7,788 nucleotides of DNA from NCBI GenBank assembly GCA_003695725.1, contig RFHX01000185.1:1-7788 (forward strand), read 5' to 3'. The DNA is from Candidatus Schekmanbacteria bacterium. GTDB taxonomy: Bacteria; Schekmanbacteria; GWA2-38-11; J061. Under the pieces are notes generated by a model. The model saw only the letters and a list, made by a program, of their open reading frames with translations. It was not told the DNA's origin and did not search any database. Below, piece after piece: positions 1 to 6,037 of this stretch. Position 1 is the stretch's first letter, and each line of letters opens with the position of its first letter. The position numbers and the translations under genes are program-made.

Positions 1-554
1 TGTTTATCGCAATCGACATTGGTAATGAAGTACGTGAAAATCTTGTATCTTCACTGATGGAGATTTCCCACCTCAGCAAAAAAGTAAAACTTGTAAAAGC
101 TGAAAGTATCCATCTTACAATCAAATTTTTAGGAAATTCAAAAACTTCTCTATTACCCAATATTATACAAAATATTGAAAACGCTGTTTGTGATATGACA
201 CAATTTCAACTTGAAGCTAAAGGGCTTGGTGCTTTTCCAAATCTACAGAAACCACGAGTTATTTGGGCTGGCTTGAGAGAAAAAAATTCTCACATTCTTC
301 AACAACTTTACTTTAAAATTGAAGAAGCGATGTTTGAAGTGGGCTTTGAAAAAGAAAGACGGGAATTTAAGCCCCATTTAACGCTTGCAAGGATAAAATA
401 TCCTGAAAGAAACACAAAATTAGAAGAATATATATCCAAAAATGTTAATACCCCCTTTGGAGAAATAAATGTAAAGAAGATTGACCTTATGAAAAGCACT
501 CTACTTCCTCAAGGTGCGCTTTATGAATGCATCTCAGAAATCCCCCTGCTGTAA
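1..554 (+). CDS. thpR: RNA 2',3'-cyclic phosphodiesterase (ThpR/LigT family), 5'-partial
   Basis: A 2H-phosphoesterase that opens 2',3'-cyclic phosphate ends on RNA to give 2'-phosphates; it was first described as a tRNA 2'-5' ligase and is soluble and cytoplasmic. The reading frame is open from base 3 and begins FIAIDIGNEVRENL, the typical N-terminal strand of the family. The ATG at 57 is therefore internal (about residue 19 or later) and the gene starts just before the window. Bases 1-2 are TG, so they could even be the end of an ATG start codon. Both catalytic HxTx motifs are present: HLTI at 111-122 and HLTL, followed by ARIK, at 375-386. The conserved FLG follows the first motif. The 184 visible residues match the usual family length of about 180-190, so only one to a few residues are missing. 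The TAA lies 13 bp from the convergent stop of the exporter permease, with no room for a terminator hairpin. Family assignment is firm; the physiological RNA substrate is not known from sequence. Confidence 0.9.
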   Translation, partial: FIAIDIGNEVRENLVSSLMEISHLSKKVKLVKAESIHLTIKFLGNSKTSLLPNIIQNIENAVCDMTQFQLEAKGLGAFPNLQKPRVIWAGLREKNSHILQQLYFKIEEAMFEVGFEKERREFKPHLTLARIKYPERNTKLEEYISKNVNTPFGEINVKKIDLMKSTLLPQGALYECISEIPLL

Positions 555-567
555 ATGATTTATCAAA

Positions 568-1728
568 CTATTTCACCTCCCGCCCAAAAAGAAAAACAGC
601 TGTTGTAAATATAAAAAGTCCAAGAATGGCAAGTGCTTCAATCTGAAATGACAAATCGCTTGCGTTTGCGCCTTTCAGCATAATGCCGCGGGCTATCTCA
701 ACGAAATAACGGGCAGGAATTATATAGGTTATCAACTGTATCCATTTAGGCATATTACTTATTGGGAAAATCATTCCTGACAATATAACGGAAGGCATCA
801 TTATTAAAAATGAAGTCATCATCGCCTGATGCTGAGAATTTGAAAATACCGAAATAAGCGTGCCAAAGCCGAGAGTAGTAAAAAGGAAGAGAAATGTCAG
901 AAGGTAAAGAAGGAAAATACTGCCTCGTAAAGGCACATTGAACCAAAAGAGAGAAACCGTCAAAATGAGAGATGCCTCAAAGATTCCTATTAATACGAAA
1001 GGAAGAAGCTTGCCTGCAAGAAGCTCAAAAGCACTCAATGGAGTCGCCACAATTTGTTCAAATGTTTGAAGTTCTTTTTCTTTAACCACTGCGACTGAAG
1101 AAAGAAGCATCGTAGTCACTAAAAGAATCATAACAAGAATGGCAGGTATCATAAAGTTTTTGCTTTCAAGCTCTGGGTTGAATAAAACTTCTTCCTTCAC
1201 ATCTATCAACTGTCCCTTCGTATCCTTCAAATGAGAGTAGAGAATATTTTCTGATAAAAGCTCTGATTTTCTTATTTTTGATTTTAGAATCAAGGATGAA
1301 AAATTTCGAGTTATCTCCGATGCATAGCTTTCAACAATACGAGCATAATTTGAATCCACACCATCTATCAACATCTGTATTGAAGCCGTTCTGTTTCTGT
1401 GAATGTCAAAAGCAAAATTCTTTGGAATTTCTACCGATACTTTCGCTAACCCTTTATCAAGATAGATATCTTTATCATCTTTTTTCTCAAAATCTGCAGC
1501 CCTTATGAAATAAATGTTAGAAAAAAGTTTTCTCCTATATTGACGAGACAATTTGGTATTGTCCCTGTCTGTGACAACAGTCTTGACTTTGCAAATATCA
1601 AGAGTGGCGGCATATCCAAAGACGATTAACTGCATTATTGGAGCAATAAGGAGGATTCTAATCAGTTCAGGGCTTCGTCTTATTTGCTTCAATTCTTTCT
1701 TTATGACCGTAAAAATCCTATTCCACAT
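568..1728 (-). CDS. ABC-2 type exporter permease B (YbhR/YhhJ-like)
   Basis: Inner-membrane permease subunit of an ABC exporter, 386 residues, close to the 370-390 usual for YbhS/YbhR-type permeases. It starts with an amphipathic stretch (KKELKQIRRSPE), then a first membrane segment at about 22-42. A large extracytoplasmic domain (about 43-190) contains the family motif IDGVDSN at 121-127. Five further hydrophobic segments follow, at about 193-215, 243-263, 271-293, 303-322 and 362-382. The C-terminal ABC-2 signature FPISNMPKWIQ (321-331) with PARYF (338-342) and RG-LKG is clear. The cytoplasmic loop VVKEKELQTFEQIVATPLS (214-232) is the expected ATPase-contact region. It is a diverged paralogue of the gene just upstream, sharing IDG-D-N, VKE-E, FPI--MP-W-Q and PARYF, so the two probably form a heterodimer. 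Its ATG lies only 2 bp after the upstream permease's TAA, which implies translational coupling; only a weak, distant AAAGG precedes it. The substrate cannot be read from the sequence. Confidence 0.9.
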   Translation of the reverse strand: MWNRIFTVIKKELKQIRRSPELIRILLIAPIMQLIVFGYAATLDICKVKTVVTDRDNTKLSRQYRRKLFSNIYFIRAADFEKKDDKDIYLDKGLAKVSVEIPKNFAFDIHRNRTASIQMLIDGVDSNYARIVESYASEITRNFSSLILKSKIRKSELLSENILYSHLKDTKGQLIDVKEEVLFNPELESKNFMIPAILVMILLVTTMLLSSVAVVKEKELQTFEQIVATPLSAFELLAGKLLPFVLIGIFEASLILTVSLFWFNVPLRGSIFLLYLLTFLFLFTTLGFGTLISVFSNSQHQAMMTSFLIMMPSVILSGMIFPISNMPKWIQLITYIIPARYFVEIARGIMLKGANASDLSFQIEALAILGLFIFTTAVFLFGREVK

Positions 1729-1730
1729 TA

Positions 1731-2864
1731 TTAATCAACAACCTTTCTGAATCTCAATGTGCTTATTGTAAAACAAATTATCATCATAAGAATTAAAATA
1801 GCTATTTCCCCATAAAAGTACGACAAATGCACGCCCTTCAAGAAAAGTCCTCTCATAATCGGTATAAAATACCTAGCTGGCACAAAAAGGGTTATGAATT
1901 GCAGCCATCGAGGCATCAATTCAATTGGGAAAACAAACCCTGAAAGCAAAAAAGACGGAAGCATTGTCCCAAGCAAACTCAAAAGCCAAGCTGTCTGTTG
2001 GGACTTGGCAAAGGCAGAAATCATTATTCCTATGGACAAGGCTAAAAGGATAAATAAAGCACATATAAATAAGAATTCTAAAAAATTCCCTCTAAAAGGC
2101 ATTCTAAAAAGAAGGAAAGACACAGCCATCACAGTAAAAAGATTAATCATTGCTATTGCGCAAAATGGAAGCGTTTTCCCGAGCACTATTTCGTTTCGAG
2201 TAAGAGGAGAAGCCATCAAACCTTCAATAGTGCCAACCTCTCTTTCTTTAACCAATGTAACAGATGTAAGCATAGCTGTACCTACAAGTAAGATGATTGC
2301 AATCAGCCCCGGGATAAAAAAATATCTGCTATCTAATGATTGATTGTAGTATATGCGCGTTTCATCACTGATAGGGTTTATCGTTGAAATTCTAAATGGA
2401 AAATTATTTTGAATATACTTAGCAAGATACTTTGACGAAAAAACAGCTATTATTTTATTTGCATATCCTCTTACCTGATTTGCTGTATTATTGTCAGCGC
2501 CATCGATTATCAATGCAACATCTGCCGCATTGCCTCGATGTATTTCTCTTTCAAAATTTTTCCTTATGACAAGTATCATATTTATATCGCCCCGTTTAAG
2601 CATCTTCTCTGCTTCCTTGAGATTTCTTGCTTCAATATGGGCATTAAAGTATCCTGATTTTTCAAAGTGTCTTATGAGGCGGCGAGAAAGCTGAGAATTG
2701 TCAAAATCGAATACCGCATAATTTACATTGGAAACATCAAATTTAAGGGCAAAAACAAAAAGGATTAGAATAAAGGCAGGATTTACAATAGCAATAAAGA
2801 GAGTTCTAAAATCGCGAATAATATGAATAAACTCTTTGCGGGCAACAGGTAATATCTTCTTCAT
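1731..2864 (-). CDS. ABC-2 type exporter permease A (YbhS-like)
   Basis: First of two adjacent ABC-2 permease genes, 377 residues. An N-terminal cytoplasmic stretch (ARKEFIHIIRD) leads into a membrane segment at about 21-41. An extracytoplasmic domain follows (about 42-183), with a DFDNS motif at 53-57 and IDGADNN at 120-126. Five more membrane segments lie at about 184-206, 232-254, 262-284, 293-313 and 350-370. The loop LVKEREVGTIEGLMASPLT (204-222) is the usual coupling region for the ATPase. The family signature FPIELMPRWLQ (312-322) with PARYF (329-333) is intact. Compared with E. coli ybhGFSR, it sits in the YbhS position, after the ATPase and before a second permease. The ATG at 2864 is the only reasonable start, since the upstream frame has no start codon before a stop at 2910-2912. 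It has no close Shine-Dalgarno sequence. Its ATG overlaps, as ATGA, the stop of a possible 22-codon ORF, which could supply ribosomes by coupling. Substrate unknown. Confidence 0.9.
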   Translation of the reverse strand: MKKILPVARKEFIHIIRDFRTLFIAIVNPAFILILFVFALKFDVSNVNYAVFDFDNSQLSRRLIRHFEKSGYFNAHIEARNLKEAEKMLKRGDINMILVIRKNFEREIHRGNAADVALIIDGADNNTANQVRGYANKIIAVFSSKYLAKYIQNNFPFRISTINPISDETRIYYNQSLDSRYFFIPGLIAIILLVGTAMLTSVTLVKEREVGTIEGLMASPLTRNEIVLGKTLPFCAIAMINLFTVMAVSFLLFRMPFRGNFLEFLFICALFILLALSIGIMISAFAKSQQTAWLLSLLGTMLPSFLLSGFVFPIELMPRWLQFITLFVPARYFIPIMRGLFLKGVHLSYFYGEIAILILMMIICFTISTLRFRKVVD

Positions 2865-2929
2865 TGAATCAAGTAATAATTTCTCTGCCTTGAAAACTTT
2901 GGTAAAGATTCAAAAAACAATAATTCCAT
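2861..2929 (-). CDS. possible 22-residue ORF coupled to permease A
   Basis: In the only sizeable gap of the exporter operon, an ATG at 2929 opens a frame of 22 codons that begins MELLFFESLPK and ends RNYYLIQ. Its TGA (2863-2861) overlaps the permease ATG (2864-2862) in the classical ATGA coupling arrangement. The start lies 9 bp after the ATPase stop. A weak purine-rich GAGAAG stands 6-7 bases before the ATG. Taken together, the operon would then have no untranslated gap larger than about 12 bp. The peptide resembles nothing I recognise, and an open frame this short can arise by chance in AT-rich DNA. It is more likely, if real, to act through its translation than as a protein. It is not a frameshifted tail of the ATPase, which ends with the usual SIEDIFVHLTKR, nor a lost head of the permease, whose N-terminus is normal. 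Confidence 0.25.
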   Translation of the reverse strand: MELLFFESLPKFSRQRNYYLIQ

Positions 2930-2938
2930 ATTTGCTTC

Positions 2939-3859
2939 TCATCTTTTCGTTAGATGAACAAAAATATCTTCAATTGAAGGCGAAATTTCTTCAATATTTG
3001 TTAATCTGATATTATGCTCTTTCAATTTGCTAATTAACCCATCTACCCTGCTTTCAGAATCTTCCAAAATTATATGGATAGAATCACCGTAAATGTTAGC
3101 ATCCTTGATTTCCGGAAAATCCTTGATTAGAGAAAACATCTTCGTCAGCGAGTCAGATTTCAATGAAAAGATTTTATAAGGGAGGGAAGTCTTTTTTAAT
3201 TCTGATGGATTGTCACAAGCAAGCAATATGCCATTACTTATAAATCCAATCCTTGAACATCTTTCTGCTTCTTCCATATAATGGGTAGTAACAAAAAGAG
3301 TAGTGCCTGTGCTATTTATATCATAGAGATAATCCCAAATTATACGCCTCGAAACAGGGTCGACTCCTGCTGTAGGCTCATCTAAAAAAAGAAGTTTCGG
3401 TTTATGTACCACAGCGCAGGCAAGGGCAAGGCGCTGTTTCCATCCGCCCGAAAGATTTGCGGCAAGTGTATTTTTATATTTTTCAAATCCAAAATGCTCA
3501 ATCACATTATTGGTGTTTTTTTCTGCATCTTTCTTTGATGACATATAGATATTCGCATAGAAATTGACATTCTCATAGACGGTCAAATCATCATAAAGCC
3601 CGAATCGTTGAGACATATATCCGATATTCTTCTTAATCTTCTCTCTTTGCTTAATTAAATCAAAACCTAAAACTCTTCCTTCCCCTGAAGTTGGATTTAC
3701 AATTCCGCAAAGCATTTTTATCGTTGTACTTTTGCCTGCGCCGTTTGGACCTAAAAGCCCAAAAATCTCTCCCTGTGGAATATTTATTGTAAGGGAATCT
3801 ACAGCAACAATATTCTTCTCATAAACTTTTCTTAGTTTTATTGTTTCAATGACGGACAT
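2939..3859 (-). CDS. ABC exporter ATP-binding protein (single-domain, YbhF/CcmA-like)
   Basis: Cytoplasmic ATPase that would power the two ABC-2 permeases encoded just downstream. All nucleotide-binding elements are present and look functional: Walker A GPNGAGKST (37-45), Q-loop glutamine at 84 (YMSQ), signature LSGGWKQR (136-143), Walker B LLFLDEP (156-162) with catalytic Glu161, D-loop AGVD (164-167) and H-loop His193. After about residue 220 there is a C-terminal accessory domain typical of the DrrA/CcmA branch, ending in PSIEDIFVHLT. At 306 residues it carries one nucleotide-binding domain, whereas E. coli YbhF carries two fused ones; here it would have to act as a homodimer under two different permeases. 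The ATG at 3859 is supported by AGGTG about 6 bases upstream, and it lies 12 bp after the stop of the fusion-protein gene. Transported substrate unknown; ATPase and exporter class are secure. Confidence 0.94.
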   Translation of the reverse strand: MSVIETIKLRKVYEKNIVAVDSLTINIPQGEIFGLLGPNGAGKSTTIKMLCGIVNPTSGEGRVLGFDLIKQREKIKKNIGYMSQRFGLYDDLTVYENVNFYANIYMSSKKDAEKNTNNVIEHFGFEKYKNTLAANLSGGWKQRLALACAVVHKPKLLFLDEPTAGVDPVSRRIIWDYLYDINSTGTTLFVTTHYMEEAERCSRIGFISNGILLACDNPSELKKTSLPYKIFSLKSDSLTKMFSLIKDFPEIKDANIYGDSIHIILEDSESRVDGLISKLKEHNIRLTNIEEISPSIEDIFVHLTKR

Positions 3860-3871
3860 TCTGACACCTGC

Positions 3872-4855
3872 TTATTGATTGACATCTATATAGGCATCTG
3901 CAATCATTCCCGGCTTAAATATTCTTTCTTTGTTTTCAAGCATCACTCTCACTTCATAAACAAGCTTGATGCGGTCGCTTTTTGTCTGGATATTTTTTGG
4001 CGTAAATTCTGTCTGCGGTGAAATGAATGAAACTTTCCCTTTAAATTCTCTTTCTGGAAATGTATCAATCTTAACTCGCACATTTTGTCCCTGCTTGACA
4101 GCACCTATATCTGTTTCAGATATATAGATAGTAAGCCAAGTATCATCTAAATCGGTAATCAAGGCAACGGGCATACCTTCTCTGAGAAATTCTCCCTTTT
4201 CAGCCAATTTTTCCGTAATGATACCGCTTATTGGGGCTCTAATAGATGCATCTCTTATTTTCTTTTTGATAAGCTCAATTTCTGCCTCTGCTTCCTTTAC
4301 AGCGGCTAATGCTGATTCTATATCTTCGCGCCTATATCCTTCTCTCAATAGTGCATATTGGGACTTTGCTTCTTCCAATTGTTTCTTCAATACGCTTACC
4401 TCTGTTTCTGCGCTGTCATATTCCTGTCGAGATGCAAAACCTTTTTTATATAAGCCATCGATTCTTCTGAAATTTCTTTCTGCATCTTCAAGTTTTTCTT
4501 CTATCTCTCTTACAACTGCCTGTTGTCTTTTTACATCATATTCTCTATATCCGCTTTTTAAAAGTTCATATTTGCTCAAAAGCTCTCTGTATTTGGCCTC
4601 CATTTTCTTCAGGTTGATTTCATTCTCTTCTGTATCCAAAAGGCAAAGGAGGTCACCTTTCTCGACAAATTTCCCCTCTTTGAACATTATCTTTTCAATA
4701 GTGCCAAATGTTTTAGAGCGCACCTCTACTTCTGTTGATTCGATTGTCCCTGTTGCTTCAATAATTCTTTTTTGGCCACTCTCCCTAATGCAGGACAAAA
4801 TATGGAAACTTAGAAGTAAGAAAATAAATGCAATCTTAATTTGGCTGTTATTCAT
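3872..4855 (-). CDS. HlyD/YbhG-family membrane fusion lipoprotein
   Basis: Periplasmic adaptor of the ABC exporter, first gene of the operon, 327 residues from the ATG at 4855. The N-terminus is a lipoprotein signal: positive Lys7, a hydrophobic core (IAFIFLLLSF) and a lipobox-like ILSC with Cys22 as the lipidation site. The first half of the biotinyl/lipoyl domain lies at about 43-75 (GTIEKIMFKEGKFVEKGDLL). A long alpha-helical hairpin occupies about 78-201. The second lipoyl half (IRAPISGIITEKLAEKGEFL) starts at 205, and a beta-barrel domain follows with FTPKNIQTKSDRIKLVYEV (284-302), typical of YbhG-like proteins. The two helices carry echoing LLKSGYREYD and LLREGYRREDI segments at about 98-107 and 169-179. 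A TTG at 4873 in the same frame would add six residues, but it gives a less typical signal peptide and probably lies at or before the transcription start, so the ATG is preferred. No Shine-Dalgarno sequence is visible for either start. The outer-membrane partner is not in this window. Confidence 0.9.
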   Translation of the reverse strand: MNNSQIKIAFIFLLLSFHILSCIRESGQKRIIEATGTIESTEVEVRSKTFGTIEKIMFKEGKFVEKGDLLCLLDTEENEINLKKMEAKYRELLSKYELLKSGYREYDVKRQQAVVREIEEKLEDAERNFRRIDGLYKKGFASRQEYDSAETEVSVLKKQLEEAKSQYALLREGYRREDIESALAAVKEAEAEIELIKKKIRDASIRAPISGIITEKLAEKGEFLREGMPVALITDLDDTWLTIYISETDIGAVKQGQNVRVKIDTFPEREFKGKVSFISPQTEFTPKNIQTKSDRIKLVYEVRVMLENKERIFKPGMIADAYIDVNQ

Positions 4856-4874
4856 AGTATTGTTGGAGAACAAA

Positions 4875-4906
4875 TTTATAAAAGATTGTTATTAAATTTC
4901 TGTCAA
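4875..4906 (-). promoter_or_regulatory. candidate promoter of the exporter operon
   Basis: On the minus strand a perfect -35 hexamer TTGACA (4906-4901) is followed by an AT-rich -10 candidate: TTTATA at 18 bp spacing, or TATAAA at 20 bp. Transcription would start near 4868-4870, giving a leader of only about 14 bases before the ATG at 4855. This is prediction from consensus only; the -10 and spacing are not ideal. A second perfect TTGACA lies 54 bp upstream at 4960-4955 and could mark another promoter or a binding site. Confidence 0.35.
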
Positions 4907-4929
4907 TAATAGCAATTTTAGTGTATAGA
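4900..4929 (+). promoter_or_regulatory. weak candidate promoter of hisC
   Basis: CTGTCA (4900-4905) and TATAGA (4924-4929) are separated by 18 bp; each matches the sigma-70 consensus at four of six positions. Transcription would start near 4936 and leave a leader of about 34 bases. The pairing is weak and overlaps the opposite-strand promoter of the exporter operon. Confidence 0.2.
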
Positions 4930-4956
4930 GTCCATTTAAAGCACTAAAAAATTTTG

Positions 4957-4971
4957 TCAAATATCGAATAT
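4957..4971. repeat. 15-bp motif, copy 1 (TCAAATATCGAATAT)
   Basis: This 15-bp segment at the hisC start codon differs at one base from the segment at 7578-7592 in the other divergent intergenic region. On the minus strand both read as a near-tandem of TATTTGA-like units. Either a shared operator or chance similarity in AT-rich DNA is possible. Confidence 0.3.
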
Positions 4972-6037
4972 GAGCAGAAAGATAGCAAGAAACGAAATAT
5001 TATCATTGAAACCTTACAAAGCACAGCAGCGTGATTATCCAGTTGTTTTAGATGCTAATGAAAGCCCCTACCCCTTGCCTGCAAACATAAAAAATGCAAT
5101 AGAAAAAAATATCGATTCAATTGCATTCAACCGCTATCCAGACCCTGAAGGGAAAAGGCTCAAAACCCTTCTTTCAAAATTCCATAATGTTGATGTTGAA
5201 AATATTGTCCTTGGCAACGGCTCTGATGAATTAATTTTATACCTAATCTGCGCATTTTCACAGCGTGGTTACAAAGTGCTTTATCCCGTGCCTACCTTTT
5301 CCATGTACGGAATTATATCCCAATCTCTTGGACAGAAGAAAATTGAAATACCATTGAATGAAAAGTTCGATATCGATGATGAAAGGATAATCGAAACAGC
5401 AAAAAAACAAAAAGTATCACTAATTTTTTTCAGTTATCCAAATAATCCTACAGGAAACTGTTTCTCAAAGAAAAAAATAATCAATATCCTTGACAACTAT
5501 GATGGTATAACCGTTATTGACGAAGCATATGGAGATTTTTCAGGAAAATCATTTCTCAACCTTGTACCAAAATACAAAAACCTAATCATCTCTAAGACAT
5601 TTTCAAAAATAGGATTGAGCAGTCTTCGTTTGGGGTATTTAATCGCCAACAGAGATATTGCAGAAATCGTTGAGAAGGTGCGGCTTCCCTTCAATGTAAA
5701 TTCCTTTTCTCAAGGGTGCGGCGAAATCTTTCTGCAGAAAAGAAAAACAGTAAACAAATTGATCAAAAAAATAATCAATGGAAGAAAATTTCTTTATGAA
5801 GAATTGAAAAAAATTAAGAGTCTTAAAGTGTTTCCTTCTGAGGCAAACTTCATTCTTTTCAAGGCAAAAGACAACTCAGATGCCATTCATAATGAATTGA
5901 AGAAGAGAGGTATTTCAATTAGAAATCTCAATAATCCCGGCTTGCTTCAAGATTGTTTAAGGGTTACTGTTGGTACAGAAAAAGAAAACCGCTTATTTGT
6001 AAAAGAGCTCAAACTCATCATCAAAAAACTCTCATAA
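4970..6037 (+). CDS. hisC: histidinol-phosphate aminotransferase (HisC)
   Basis: PLP-dependent class I/II aminotransferase that converts imidazole acetol phosphate plus glutamate to histidinol phosphate in histidine biosynthesis; a cytoplasmic homodimer. At 355 residues it has the normal HisC length. Visible landmarks are NEILSLKPY at the N-terminus, DANESPYPLP (28-37), NRYPDP (54-59), GNGSDELI (82-89) for the cofactor phosphate, YPNNPTG (156-162), DEAYGDF (184-190) with Asp184, SKTFSK (208-213) with the Schiff-base Lys213, the phosphate-binding Arg220 in SSLRLGYL, and LRVTVGT (330-336) with the substrate-carboxylate Arg331. The ATG at 4970 fits the family N-terminus, although no Shine-Dalgarno sequence precedes it. 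No other his gene is adjacent, so it stands outside a his operon here. Related enzymes acting on aromatic amino acids or on threonine phosphate (CobD) look similar, and HisC often also transaminates aromatic substrates, but the whole motif set best fits HisC. Its last six bases overlap the end of the convergent transporter gene. Confidence 0.88.
   Translation: MSRKIARNEILSLKPYKAQQRDYPVVLDANESPYPLPANIKNAIEKNIDSIAFNRYPDPEGKRLKTLLSKFHNVDVENIVLGNGSDELILYLICAFSQRGYKVLYPVPTFSMYGIISQSLGQKKIEIPLNEKFDIDDERIIETAKKQKVSLIFFSYPNNPTGNCFSKKKIINILDNYDGITVIDEAYGDFSGKSFLNLVPKYKNLIISKTFSKIGLSSLRLGYLIANRDIAEIVEKVRLPFNVNSFSQGCGEIFLQKRKTVNKLIKKIINGRKFLYEELKKIKSLKVFPSEANFILFKAKDNSDAIHNELKKRGISIRNLNNPGLLQDCLRVTVGTEKENRLFVKELKLIIKKLS

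Noticed and set aside
57-554. ATG at 57 as the true start of thpR
   Set aside because: The frame is open to the window edge and encodes the conserved FIAIDI strand before this ATG, so starting at 57 would delete an essential N-terminal part.
1894-2343. 149-codon open frame on the plus strand opposite permease A
   Set aside because: Antisense to conserved ABC-2 permease coding sequence, no domain, no ribosome binding site; a shadow.
2862-2872. Short palindrome-like TTGAATCAA at the permease A start, with the same word (TTGATTCAA) at 7604-7612
   Set aside because: Nine AT-rich bases recurring twice in 7.8 kb is within chance, and one copy is inside the permease start region with no promoter nearby.
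4856-4873. TTG at 4873 as start of the fusion lipoprotein
   Set aside because: No Shine-Dalgarno sequence, a polar six-residue extension before an already complete lipoprotein signal, and it probably lies at or before the transcription start. It cannot be wholly excluded.
4218-4895. 225-codon open frame on the plus strand opposite the fusion lipoprotein gene
   Set aside because: It is Ser/Leu/Phe-rich with no recognisable motif and lies wholly antisense to a gene with clear HlyD-family domains. It is a codon-composition shadow.
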